From assembly GCA_017880825.1 (NCBI GenBank), contig JADGRN010000042.1, positions 1-9,673 on the forward strand: a stretch of 9,673 nucleotides of DNA, in the 5' to 3' direction. The notes under the pieces were generated by a model. That model was given only the letters and a program-made list of their open reading frames with translations. It searched no databases and was not told the origin of the DNA. The DNA comes from Methylophilaceae bacterium. GTDB lineage: Bacteria; Pseudomonadota; Gammaproteobacteria; Burkholderiales; Methylophilaceae. How positions within the stretch are numbered: the first letter of the stretch is position 1; every line of letters starts with the position of its first letter. A program made the translations under genes and the position numbers. Shown here piece by piece: positions 1 through 8,618 of the stretch.

Positions 1-1
1 G

Positions 2-325
2 TTAAGCCCGTTTGGACTGGCTTACCTGCATGTGGTGGAAGGCGGTACACTCGGCCTGGAAGTTGCGCCGTTTGATTTTGTCGAATTGCGCAAGCGTTTC
101 CAGGGCCTTTACATGGCCAACCTGAGCTACGATAAAGCACGCGGTAATGCCGCGCTGGCAGAAGGCCGGGCAGACTTGATTGCCTATGGCGTGCCTTACC
201 TCGCCAATCCGGATCTGGTGGAACGCTTTGCCAAGGACGCGCCGCTTAATGAGCCTGACCAGGGCAGTTTTTATGGTGGCACAGAGAAGGGCTACACCGA
301 CTATCCAACACTGGGGAAGGCGTAA
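2..325 (+). CDS. Old Yellow Enzyme-family NADH:flavin oxidoreductase, C-terminal part
   Basis: The gene enters from the left edge already open; 107 codons are visible before the TAA at 323-325, about the last third of a family that is usually 350-370 residues long. The visible part begins in the late beta-strands of the FMN TIM barrel (LAYLHVVEGG) and contains the family hallmark segment ADLIAYGVPYLANPDLVE, followed by the typical tail APLNEPDQ, FYGG, GYTDYP. In OYE proteins the strand before YGxPxxANPDL helps hold the FMN phosphate. Members use NAD(P)H and FMN to reduce activated alkenes, nitro-esters or quinones in the cytoplasm; the substrate here cannot be told (NemA/XenA/OYE-like). Its stop codon overlaps the next gene's ATG by one base (TAATG), so the two are probably co-translated. 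Family is secure; exact subfamily is inference because the N-terminal active-site part is outside the window. Confidence 0.92.
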   Translation, partial: LSPFGLAYLHVVEGGTLGLEVAPFDFVELRKRFQGLYMANLSYDKARGNAALAEGRADLIAYGVPYLANPDLVERFAKDAPLNEPDQGSFYGGTEKGYTDYPTLGKA

Positions 326-924
326 TGAAAAAGCCAGCGATTACCCAGGTGCCGGTGCAGGAAACTATTGCCGAGAGGTGGAGCGGGCGCGCATACGACG
401 CCAGCAAAAAGGTCAGCACCGAACAGACGCTGGCCTTGCTGGAAGCTGCGCGCTGGGCGCCTTCCTGCTATGGCGATCAGCCCTGGCGCTTTATCGTGTG
501 GGATAAGCATGCTGATGCGGCAAGCTGGCAAAATGGCTTCGATTGCCTGATGCCGGGCAATCAGGCCTGGGTTAAGGATGCGCCATTGCTGCTTTTGATC
601 ACGGCAAATAGCCTGTTCAACCACAACGGCCAGCCAAACCGCTGGGGGCAGTATGACAGCGGCGCGGCAACGGGAAACCTGTGTCTGCAGGCTGCCTCCA
701 TGGGGTTGATGGCGCACCAGATGGGTGGCTTCGACGCTGACAAGGCACGCCAGGTTTTTGCTATCCCCGAACAATACGCACTGATGGCAATGATGGCGCT
801 AGGCTACCCAGCCGATATTTCCACGCTGAGCGCTGAAGTGCTGGAGCGCGAGACAGCGCCGCGTCAGCGTCGAGCGCTGGGAGAACTGTTCTTTTCCGGC
901 GCTTGGGGCAAGCCTATCATCTGA
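325..924 (+). CDS. nitroreductase-family protein
   Basis: A complete 199-residue protein, the usual length for FMN-dependent nitroreductases. N-terminal RWSGRAYD (residues 18-25) fits the RxSxRxFD FMN-phosphate contact; ARWAPSCYGDQPWRF (42-56) is the flavin-edge segment; DSGAATGNLCLQAASMGL (111-128) is the central dimer helix; HQMGGFD (131-137) and ALGYPA (158-163) are the late conserved stretches. Family members are usually homodimers that use NAD(P)H to reduce nitro groups, quinones or flavins; the substrate is unknown here. The ATG at 325 is supported by a purine-rich GGGGAAGG at 313-320 and by the one-base overlap with the upstream OYE gene. Pairing of an OYE and a nitroreductase suggests a shared role in reducing electrophiles, which is inference from context. 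Confidence 0.9.
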   Translation: MKKPAITQVPVQETIAERWSGRAYDASKKVSTEQTLALLEAARWAPSCYGDQPWRFIVWDKHADAASWQNGFDCLMPGNQAWVKDAPLLLLITANSLFNHNGQPNRWGQYDSGAATGNLCLQAASMGLMAHQMGGFDADKARQVFAIPEQYALMAMMALGYPADISTLSAEVLERETAPRQRRALGELFFSGAWGKPII

Positions 925-930
925 TAGAAT
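903..930 (+). promoter_or_regulatory. possible promoter for the thioredoxin-like gene
   Basis: TTGGGG at 903-908 and TAGAAT at 925-930 are separated by 16 bases and would start transcription near 937, leaving a 24-base leader with the ribosome binding site at 948-953. The -10 matches five of six consensus bases, the -35 only the first half. It lies over the end of the nitroreductase gene, so chance is a real possibility. Confidence 0.3.
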
Positions 931-960
931 GTCGGCTTGATTAATTTAGGGGAATGCATC

Positions 961-1341
961 ATGGCCGTTGTCGAACTTACCAAAACCAATTTCAAGCAAG
1001 CCATCGAGGCCAATGACTTCGTAATAGTTGATTTCTGGGCACCGTGGTGTGATCCCTGCCTGACTTTTACCGATGTTTTCAAACAAGCGGCAGAAAATAA
1101 TCCTGATATTCTATTCGGCATGGTCAATACCGAAGCCGACCCGGAAATTGGCGATTACTTTGAGGTGAAACAGATCCCCGGTGTGCTGGTGATTCGTGAG
1201 CAGGCCGGCATTCATGCACAGGTGGGTGAGATCGGCGGCCCTGCCTTGGAGAAAATTATCGAATGGGCACGCGACTATGACCTGACCCAGGTGCGTGAAT
1301 ATTATACCCAGCTAGCCAGCGGGCAAGCCGCCAAAGCCTAG
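961..1341 (+). CDS. thioredoxin-fold protein with WCDPC active site
   Basis: A 126-residue cytoplasmic protein with no signal peptide. The thioredoxin fold is shown by VDFWAPWC (23-30), a CxxC pair C30/C33, the buried acid D24, the cis-proline loop QIPG (P73) and VGEIGGPALEKII (88-100) matching the Gly-containing last strand and helix. Two things depart from classical thioredoxin: the active site is WCDPC instead of WCGPC, and the proline normally found a few residues after the second cysteine is missing (LTFTDVF). There is also a tail of about 20 residues after the last helix. It is probably a thiol-disulfide reductase or electron-transfer partner; whether it is a general thioredoxin is doubtful. 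I chose ATG 961 over the upstream in-frame TTG at 937 because AGGGGA at 948-953 is spaced 7 bases from 961. It follows the OYE/nitroreductase pair by 36 bases and converges with the minus-strand gene ending at 1363. Confidence 0.85.
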   Translation: MAVVELTKTNFKQAIEANDFVIVDFWAPWCDPCLTFTDVFKQAAENNPDILFGMVNTEADPEIGDYFEVKQIPGVLVIREQAGIHAQVGEIGGPALEKIIEWARDYDLTQVREYYTQLASGQAAKA

Positions 1342-1362
1342 CATCAAAAGCCGGCAGGAAAT

Positions 1363-1689
1363 TTAGAACGAACCGCGGCTAATCAGTTTAAACAGGTAAT
1401 AAGCGCCGACAGCCATCAACACATAGAGCGGCAGATTGCCCCGGCCCGATTCTGGGCCAGCGTCAGGGGACAACATCCAGCGGTTCAGCAGGAAAACAAA
1501 CAACACGGCAACCGGGATGAAAAGTAATCCCATCGGTGAAAACAGTATTTTGTCGACCAATTGCCTGAACCAGCCTTGATCGCGGAAAACTTCAACAGCT
1601 AATCCTATTAGCCCGATAAGTACCAGGCTGATTTCCCCGACTGACAGCAGGGTTGCTATTAGTGAATCTGGTTTGAGTTTATTTTTCAT
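1363..1689 (-). CDS. small membrane protein with three predicted helices, unknown function
   Basis: 108 residues, not recognised as a named family. Hydrophobic segments at about 14-34 (SVGEISLVLIGLIGLAVEVF region), 50-70 (FSPMGLLFIPVAVLFVFLL) and 86-103 (LPLYVLMAVGAYYLFKLI) predict three membrane spans, separated by a charged loop (FRDQGWFRQLVDK) and a polar, Gly/Pro-rich loop (SPDAGPESGRG). The ATG at 1687-1689 has a good ribosome binding site, AAGGA at 1698-1702, 8 bases upstream. It lies 73 bases downstream of nlpD on the same strand, in the place where many proteobacteria carry rpoS. A candidate promoter in that gap suggests it can be transcribed separately. The codon pattern, ribosome binding site and clean hydrophobicity make it a real gene; its function is unknown. 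Confidence 0.75.
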   Translation of the reverse strand: MKNKLKPDSLIATLLSVGEISLVLIGLIGLAVEVFRDQGWFRQLVDKILFSPMGLLFIPVAVLFVFLLNRWMLSPDAGPESGRGNLPLYVLMAVGAYYLFKLISRGSF

Positions 1690-1714
1690 GGCGCTCGTCC
1701 TTGCTTATGCAGTT

Positions 1715-1743
1715 AAGTTAATAGCGGCTGGATGGCAAGTCAA
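1715..1743 (-). promoter_or_regulatory. candidate promoter for the small membrane protein gene
   Basis: Read on the minus strand, TTGACT (1738-1743) and TAACTT (1715-1720) are spaced 17 bases apart. The -35 matches five of six bases; the -10 matches only three, but these are the most conserved first, second and last positions. Transcription would start near 1708 and leave a leader of about 20 bases including the AAGGA ribosome binding site. Confidence 0.4.
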
Positions 1744-1752
1744 GAGTTTGCC
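1734..1752. repeat. short inverted repeat between nlpD and the small membrane gene
   Basis: GGCAA (1734-1738) and TTGCC (1748-1752) can form a 5-bp stem with a 9-base loop. It overlaps the candidate -35 at 1738-1743, so it could be an operator half-site pair or a weak hairpin after nlpD. It lacks the GC-rich stem and T-run of a clear intrinsic terminator. Confidence 0.25.
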
Positions 1753-1762
1753 TTAAAACCGC

Positions 1763-2761
1763 TTAACCGGGATTTTCTGGCAGGTATTTGGCGGGGTCTA
1801 CCGACTTGCCCAAACGGCGAATTTCAAAATGCAGTTTAACGCGGTCGGTATCTGTGTTGCCCATCTCAGCAATTTTCTGGCCCTTGGCAATCTGTTGGCC
1901 TTCCTTTACCAAAATCTGGCTGTTGTGCGCATAGACCGAAAGATAGGTCCTGTTGTGCTTGATAATCACCAGCTTGCCGTAGCCGCGTAAGTCAGTCCCG
2001 CTGTAAATGACCTTGCCCGAGGCGGCGGCCAGCACCGATTGGCCCGGCTTGCCATCAATATCGATGCCTTTGCTGGCGGCATCGTTAAAGCCTGCCAGTA
2101 GCTTGCCCTTGGCCGGCCATGCCCAATCGATCGCTTCGTCGTCCGCGGCCGCCATGTTATCCGGTTTTGCAGCATCAGGCTTACTGGTTTCGGCAGGTTT
2201 TTCTGCCGGCTTGGTTGCTGCTGCATCAGAAGGCTTTTCGACCGGCTTTGCTGGAGGCTTTGGGGTAACCATCATAGCCTGCTCGCTGTAGGGCTCACGC
2301 AAGGCCTTGGGTTCGTCGAATAACGGCACTCCATCAACAACGTTGCTTTGCACAGCAGCTGCAGCAGGAGCGGCTGTTAGAGGCGGCGGTGAACTGAGAG
2401 GTGTTACCACCACATCCGGGTTTTCGTTGGGCGCGCTGCTTATCCTGGATTCTTTGAGCGATTCTTTCAGCTTGATTTGTTGGCCAATGTGGATGGTGTA
2501 AGGCGGCTGGATGTTGTTCCTTTGTGCAATTTCCTTGTAGTCATAGCCAAATTCCAGGCCAATGCTATGCAAGGTGTCGCCCTTTTTTACCGTGTAGCTT
2601 TCTGGCCGTTGATCTTTTTCCGCTATCGCGGCTTTTTCTGAGGCCGCAGGTTTTGCTGGCAGCGGTTTTTGGCTGGCAGGGATACGCTCGACTACCGGTG
2701 CCTGTTCGCTGGTGGCGCAGGCCGCCAATGCCAGAAAAACCAGCCAGAGTAAGTATCTCAA
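1763..2761 (-). CDS. nlpD: NlpD-family LysM/LytM outer-membrane lipoprotein, probable amidase activator
   Basis: 332 residues. A lipoprotein signal ends in the lipobox L12-A-A-C15; A16 at the +2 position favours outer-membrane sorting. A LysM peptidoglycan-binding domain covers about 55-98 (YTVKKGDTLHSIG ... IGQQIKL). A Pro/Ala/Lys-rich linker with repeated KP units (about 110-210) leads to a C-terminal LytM/M23 domain (213-326). That domain is degenerate: the first zinc histidine of HxxxD is S230 and the HxH motif reads K309-L-H311, as in E. coli NlpD. It is therefore predicted not to cut peptidoglycan but to activate an amidase such as AmiC at the septum. The start is TTG at 2759-2761, overlapping the pcm TGA as TTGA, with a run of six G (2768-2773, minus strand) 6 bases upstream serving as ribosome binding site. 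It is translationally coupled to pcm. The usual next gene, rpoS, is absent. Confidence 0.93.
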   Translation of the reverse strand: MRYLLWLVFLALAACATSEQAPVVERIPASQKPLPAKPAASEKAAIAEKDQRPESYTVKKGDTLHSIGLEFGYDYKEIAQRNNIQPPYTIHIGQQIKLKESLKESRISSAPNENPDVVVTPLSSPPPLTAAPAAAAVQSNVVDGVPLFDEPKALREPYSEQAMMVTPKPPAKPVEKPSDAAATKPAEKPAETSKPDAAKPDNMAAADDEAIDWAWPAKGKLLAGFNDAASKGIDIDGKPGQSVLAAASGKVIYSGTDLRGYGKLVIIKHNRTYLSVYAHNSQILVKEGQQIAKGQKIAEMGNTDTDRVKLHFEIRRLGKSVDPAKYLPENPG

Positions 2762-3414
2762 CGCGTACCCCCCAGCAACGGTACGAATTTGACGGCTTCC
2801 AACCTGGTCTGCCGGTATTCGTCTTTAGTACGCTCTATCAGCATCAAAATCTGCTCTTCGGCGCCGACCGGAATCACCATGCGTCCACCTATCGCCATTT
2901 GCTGCAGCAGTTCTTCGGGGATATGGCCGGAAGCGGCGGTCACGATAATGCCATCGAACGGGGCCAGTTCAGGCAGGCCCATCGTACCGTCGGCATGTTG
3001 CAGCTTGATGTTGCTCAATTTCAGCTCGCGCAGGTGGTTGCGTGCTTTTAGTAACAGCGGCCTGATACGTTCCACCGAGTAGACTTGCTTGGCCACCTTG
3101 GACAGCACAGCGGTCTGGTAGCCGCAGCCAGTGCCGATTTCCAGCACCTTATCCAGCCCGCTACCGGCGCGCAGGATTTCTGTCATACGCGCCACGATGT
3201 AAGGCTGGGAGATGGTCTGGCCATAGTTGATTGGCAGCGCGATGTCTTCATAAGCACGTGAGGCGATGGCCTCGTCTACGAAAATGTGACGCGGGATTTC
3301 CAGCATCGCTGCCAGCACCACTTCGTCGCGGATACCTTCCTCACGCAGGCGCGTAATCAGGCGCTCACGCGTGCGCTGCGAGGTCATGCCGATGCCGTGT
3401 ATCACGCTACTCAT
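2758..3414 (-). CDS. pcm: protein-L-isoaspartate O-methyltransferase
   Basis: 218 residues, close to the family length. It transfers a methyl group from S-adenosylmethionine to isoaspartyl residues of damaged proteins, starting their repair in the cytoplasm. Visible family motifs: PRHIFVDEA (41-49), ALPINYGQTISQPYIVARMTE (from 59), SAM motif I VLEIGTGCGYQTAVL (90-104), acidic end of the next strand YSVER (112-116), FDGIIVTAA (153-161) and GGRMVIPVG (176-184). Two starts are possible: ATG 3412-3414, or ATG 3385-3387 (M10, MTSQRTRERL), which aligns with the N-termini of Pseudomonas-type Pcm; neither has a strong ribosome binding site. It starts 6 bases after surE and shares a 4-base overlap with nlpD, the classic surE-pcm-nlpD arrangement. 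Confidence 0.95.
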   Translation of the reverse strand: MSSVIHGIGMTSQRTRERLITRLREEGIRDEVVLAAMLEIPRHIFVDEAIASRAYEDIALPINYGQTISQPYIVARMTEILRAGSGLDKVLEIGTGCGYQTAVLSKVAKQVYSVERIRPLLLKARNHLRELKLSNIKLQHADGTMGLPELAPFDGIIVTAASGHIPEELLQQMAIGGRMVIPVGAEEQILMLIERTKDEYRQTRLEAVKFVPLLGGTR

Positions 3415-3420
3415 AAGCGG

Positions 3421-4182
3421 CTACTCATTTTGCTGAACATGCTTCCCTAGCCAGGCTTTCAGGCCATCCAGTTGTTTGTATTGGGTAAGGTCTATCTGTA
3501 ACGGCGTCAGCGAAACCTGGCGCTGTTCCAGCGCATAGAAATCCGTGCCGTCGCCTGCATCCTGCGCATTGCCCGCCGCGCCCACCCAATACACAGTCTC
3601 GCCACGCGGCGTGGTGGATTTAGTCACGGACTCGGCCTTGTGGCGCTTGCCCAGGCGCGTAATCACCATGCCTTGCAACGCTTCGTAGGGCAGATCCGGC
3701 ACATTGATATTGATCAGCAGTGGTGGCGGGAAGCCCGTTTTTTGATAGCGTTTTACCAATTCAACCACCACTTTTGCCGCAGCCTCGAAATGCGTGGCGT
3801 TATGCTGTGACATCGACACCGCAAATGAGGGGATGCCTAACAAATAGCCTTCCATGGCAGCTGCCACGGTACCAGAGTAAATCGTATCGTCGCCCATGTT
3901 GGCACCGTCATTGATGCCGGAAATCACCATGTCTGGCGCTTCCTCCATTAATCCAGTTAATGCCAGATGCACGCAATCGGTGGGTGTGCCGTTGACGTAA
4001 AAATAGCCGTTGGCAGCCTGGCGCACGGTGAGCGGGCGGTCCAGGGTGAGTGAATTGCTGGCGCCGCTGCGATTGCGTTCAGGCGCCACCACGATGATTT
4101 CAGCCAGTTTTGAGAGATGTTCGGCCAGGATGGCCAATCCTGGGGCAAAGTAACCGTCGTCGTTGGAAAGCAGTATGCGCAT
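3421..4182 (-). CDS. surE: 5'/3'-nucleotidase SurE (stationary-phase survival nucleotidase)
   Basis: 253 residues from the ATG at 4180-4182, matching the family's usual start [10 protein letters not shown]. SurE is a cytoplasmic metal-dependent phosphatase acting on nucleoside 5'- and 3'-monophosphates and, in E. coli, short polyphosphate. The metal site is intact: D8-D9 in NDDG (7-10), S39 in [10 protein letters not shown], and N91 in GINDGAN. Also conserved are [13 protein letters not shown] (63-75) and [11 protein letters not shown] (102-112). A TTG two codons earlier (4186-4188) is in frame, but the ATG agrees with the family. There is no good Shine-Dalgarno sequence; instead TATAAT lies just upstream. 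It follows the DUF2069 gene by 14 bases and precedes pcm by 6 bases, so it belongs to the long minus-strand operon. Pairing with Pcm groups metabolite and protein repair. Confidence 0.96.
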   Translation of the reverse strand: MRILLSNDDGYFAPGLAILAEHLSKLAEIIVVAPERNRSGASNSLTLDRPLTVRQAANGYFYVNGTPTDCVHLALTGLMEEAPDMVISGINDGANMGDDTIYSGTVAAAMEGYLLGIPSFAVSMSQHNATHFEAAAKVVVELVKRYQKTGFPPPLLININVPDLPYEALQGMVITRLGKRHKAESVTKSTTPRGETVYWVGAAGNAQDAGDGTDFYALEQRQVSLTPLQIDLTQYKQLDGLKAWLGKHVQQNE

Positions 4183-4188
4183 AGCCAA

Positions 4189-4220
4189 ATTATAGTTTAA
4201 TGCGTCGTAGTTCTGGTCAA
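4189..4220 (-). promoter_or_regulatory. possible internal promoter at the surE start
   Basis: On the minus strand a perfect TATAAT (4189-4194) ends 6 bases before the surE ATG, and TTGACC (4215-4220) lies 20 bases further upstream, inside the DUF2069 coding end. The 20-base spacing is longer than the optimal 17. If used, transcription would start at or next to the ATG and give a leaderless surE message. The AT-rich gap could also produce this match by chance. Confidence 0.3.
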
Positions 4221-4537
4221 CCGTGCATAAAAAATCGCACAGATAAAAAAGATGACTGTCAGTGTCACTTCAATTAGCGCCAGCCTGGCTGAAACGCCCT
4301 GGTCGGCCCAAGCGCGTACTACACCTTCGGTGAAGTAGACCAGGATAAACATGCTCGCCCACTGGTAGGTGTAACGCTTACCCTTGAGTATGCCGAACAG
4401 TGGCAGTAATAGCGGTAAGGTTTTCAGAATCAGCAGGGAGCCTTGTGGTTTCAGTGGCGCCAGCCAGCCTTCCCAGGCCAGGCACAGCATGATGAGTGCG
4501 ACCAGGCTGCTGCCGGCGCCTAAACGTAACGCCCGTA

Positions 4538-4541
<4 letters not shown>
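4197..4541 (-). CDS. DUF2069 family inner-membrane protein
   Basis: 114 residues from ATG 4539-4541. Recognised as DUF2069 by the segments [15 protein letters not shown] (21-35), [21 protein letters not shown] (from 44) and [11 protein letters not shown] (68-78), characteristic of this proteobacterial family. Four hydrophobic stretches (about 8-27, 37-52, 62-78, 86-106) predict an integral membrane protein with a short, polar C-terminal end. The function of the family is unknown. I prefer the ATG over the in-frame TTG at 4548-4550 because the ATG overlaps the preceding stop as ATGA, as other genes of this run do; no strong ribosome binding site is seen, consistent with coupled translation. 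To my knowledge the family is often found near wrbA, as here, but that does not give a function. Confidence 0.88.
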
Positions 4542-6671
<2,130 letters not shown>

Positions 6672-6679
6672 TTTGCTAG

Positions 6680-6685
6680 CTCCTT
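6680..6685 (-). promoter_or_regulatory. ribosome binding site fixing the TTG start of the NYN gene
   Basis: AAGGAG on the minus strand, 8 bases before TTG 6669-6671 and lying between the purB stop and this gene. It is the strongest Shine-Dalgarno sequence in the long minus-strand run and supports a rare TTG start, since no ATG is near. Confidence 0.75.
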
Positions 6686-6689
6686 GAGT

Positions 6690-8111
<1,422 letters not shown>

Positions 8112-8116
8112 TTACC

Positions 8117-8218
8117 CTACAAGCTGCGGAGTAAAAAAATTCTAGTGCATGCAAGTTGTTCGAACTGCCAGAACTTATGCATGAATGATTGTTCTGCCTG
8201 AATAGAATCAACACTCAT
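8117..8218 (-). CDS. possible small ORF of 33 codons upstream of purB
   Basis: ATG 8216-8218 to TAG 8117-8119 encodes a 33-residue peptide beginning MSVDSIQAEQSFMHKFWQFE and ending LLRSL. What makes it noticeable is AGGTGG at 8223-8228, 4 bases before the ATG, and its position in the purB leader, reading toward purB with the stop 53 bases before the purB ATG. It has no recognised domain, signal peptide or attenuator-like codon run. It may be a leader peptide, a small protein or chance; I lean slightly toward chance. Confidence 0.22.
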   Translation of the reverse strand: MSVDSIQAEQSFMHKFWQFEQLACTRIFLLRSL

Positions 8219-8234
8219 AGAGCCACCTAGTTTG

Positions 8235-8240
8235 TATAAT
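8235..8240 (+). promoter_or_regulatory. -10 box of the EF-hand gene, possibly leaderless
   Basis: A perfect TATAAT ends 6 bases before ATG 8247, so transcription would begin at or next to the start codon. No good -35 is found 16-18 bases upstream; a TCAACA at 8208-8213 is 21 bases away, too far for normal spacing. The gene also lacks a clear Shine-Dalgarno sequence, which fits a leaderless message. Confidence 0.4.
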
Positions 8241-8246
8241 TGAAGC

Positions 8247-8522
8247 ATGTGCATAGCCAGCAAAATTTTACTCGGCCTTAATCTTGTTTTTTTACCGCTG
8301 TTGGCGCTCGCTGATAATGCAACTATGGCACCGGCGTCTAGCGTGGAAGACAATATCCATGAGCTGGATAAAGATCATGACGGCATGGTGACGGTATTTG
8401 AAATCCGCGCCTTCATAGAGGCCAGGCACGGCAAGCAGTATCAGCAGGAAGTGCTGGATGGCATGGAATCCTCTGCCAGCGGTAAAAGTTGCAGCTCGCC
8501 TTTCACTAAATCCCGTTACTGA
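8247..8522 (+). CDS. small secreted EF-hand protein
   Basis: 91 residues. The N-terminus is a signal peptide: short charged start, hydrophobic core about 7-20 and a likely cut after A22 (ALA before DN), giving a periplasmic or secreted protein of about 69 residues. One canonical 12-residue EF-hand loop runs D41 to E52 (DKDHDGMVTVFE), with acids at positions 1, 3, 5 and 12, glycine at 6 and valine at 8, flanked by helices (VEDNIHEL and IRAFIEARHG). This predicts Ca2+ (or similar ion) binding; single EF-hands usually dimerise or pair with a partner. The mature part has one cysteine (C82). It is transcribed divergently from purB and lies 96 bases before acnB on the same strand. The precise role is unknown; no neighbour explains it. 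Confidence 0.75.
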   Translation: MCIASKILLGLNLVFLPLLALADNATMAPASSVEDNIHELDKDHDGMVTVFEIRAFIEARHGKQYQQEVLDGMESSASGKSCSSPFTKSRY

Positions 8523-8553
8523 TTTTTCGTATTATTTATAGTTTGGCACGCTT

Positions 8554-8572
8554 GCAGCCGTTACAAGGCTGC
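8554..8572. repeat. inverted repeat around the acnB -35 box
   Basis: GCAGCC (8554-8559) and GGCTGC (8567-8572) form a perfect 6-bp GC-rich stem with a 7-base loop. The loop holds the candidate -35 hexamer TTACAA (8561-8566). This placement suggests an operator for a dimeric regulator. It could instead be a hairpin ending the EF-hand transcript, but no T-run follows. Confidence 0.4.
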
Positions 8573-8589
8573 GTCGCGCGCTGTATAAT
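8561..8589 (+). promoter_or_regulatory. promoter of acnB
   Basis: TTACAA (8561-8566) and a perfect TATAAT (8584-8589) are spaced exactly 17 bases apart. Transcription would start near 8596, leaving a leader of about 23 bases before the acnB ATG. The leader has no clear Shine-Dalgarno sequence. Confidence 0.6.
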
Positions 8590-8618
8590 CAATTTTCGGT
8601 CTAACTAATTGAATCATC

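Noticed and set aside
301..774. 157-codon minus-strand ORF opposite the nitroreductase gene
   Set aside because: Antisense to a protein with clear family motifs; the translation resembles nothing known to me.
1342..1380. Possible bidirectional terminator where the thioredoxin-like gene and the small membrane gene converge
   Set aside because: Only a 5-bp match AGCCG/CGGCT (1349-1353 and 1376-1380) with a 22-base loop and no T-run; too weak to call.
2100..2440. Low-complexity Pro/Ala/Lys repeats in nlpD as a possible DNA repeat element
   Set aside because: The repetition is at the protein level (KP-rich linker between LysM and LytM domains), which is normal for NlpD; no perfect tandem DNA repeat is visible.
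2524..3051. 175-codon plus-strand ORF opposite pcm and nlpD
   Set aside because: It is antisense to two well-identified genes, its translation has no recognisable domain, and it looks like the mirror of their codon bias.
8117..8353. 78-codon minus-strand ORF crossing the start of the EF-hand gene
   Set aside because: Its first part is antisense to the signal peptide and upstream region of the EF-hand gene. Only the inner 33-codon part with a ribosome binding site is kept, at low confidence.
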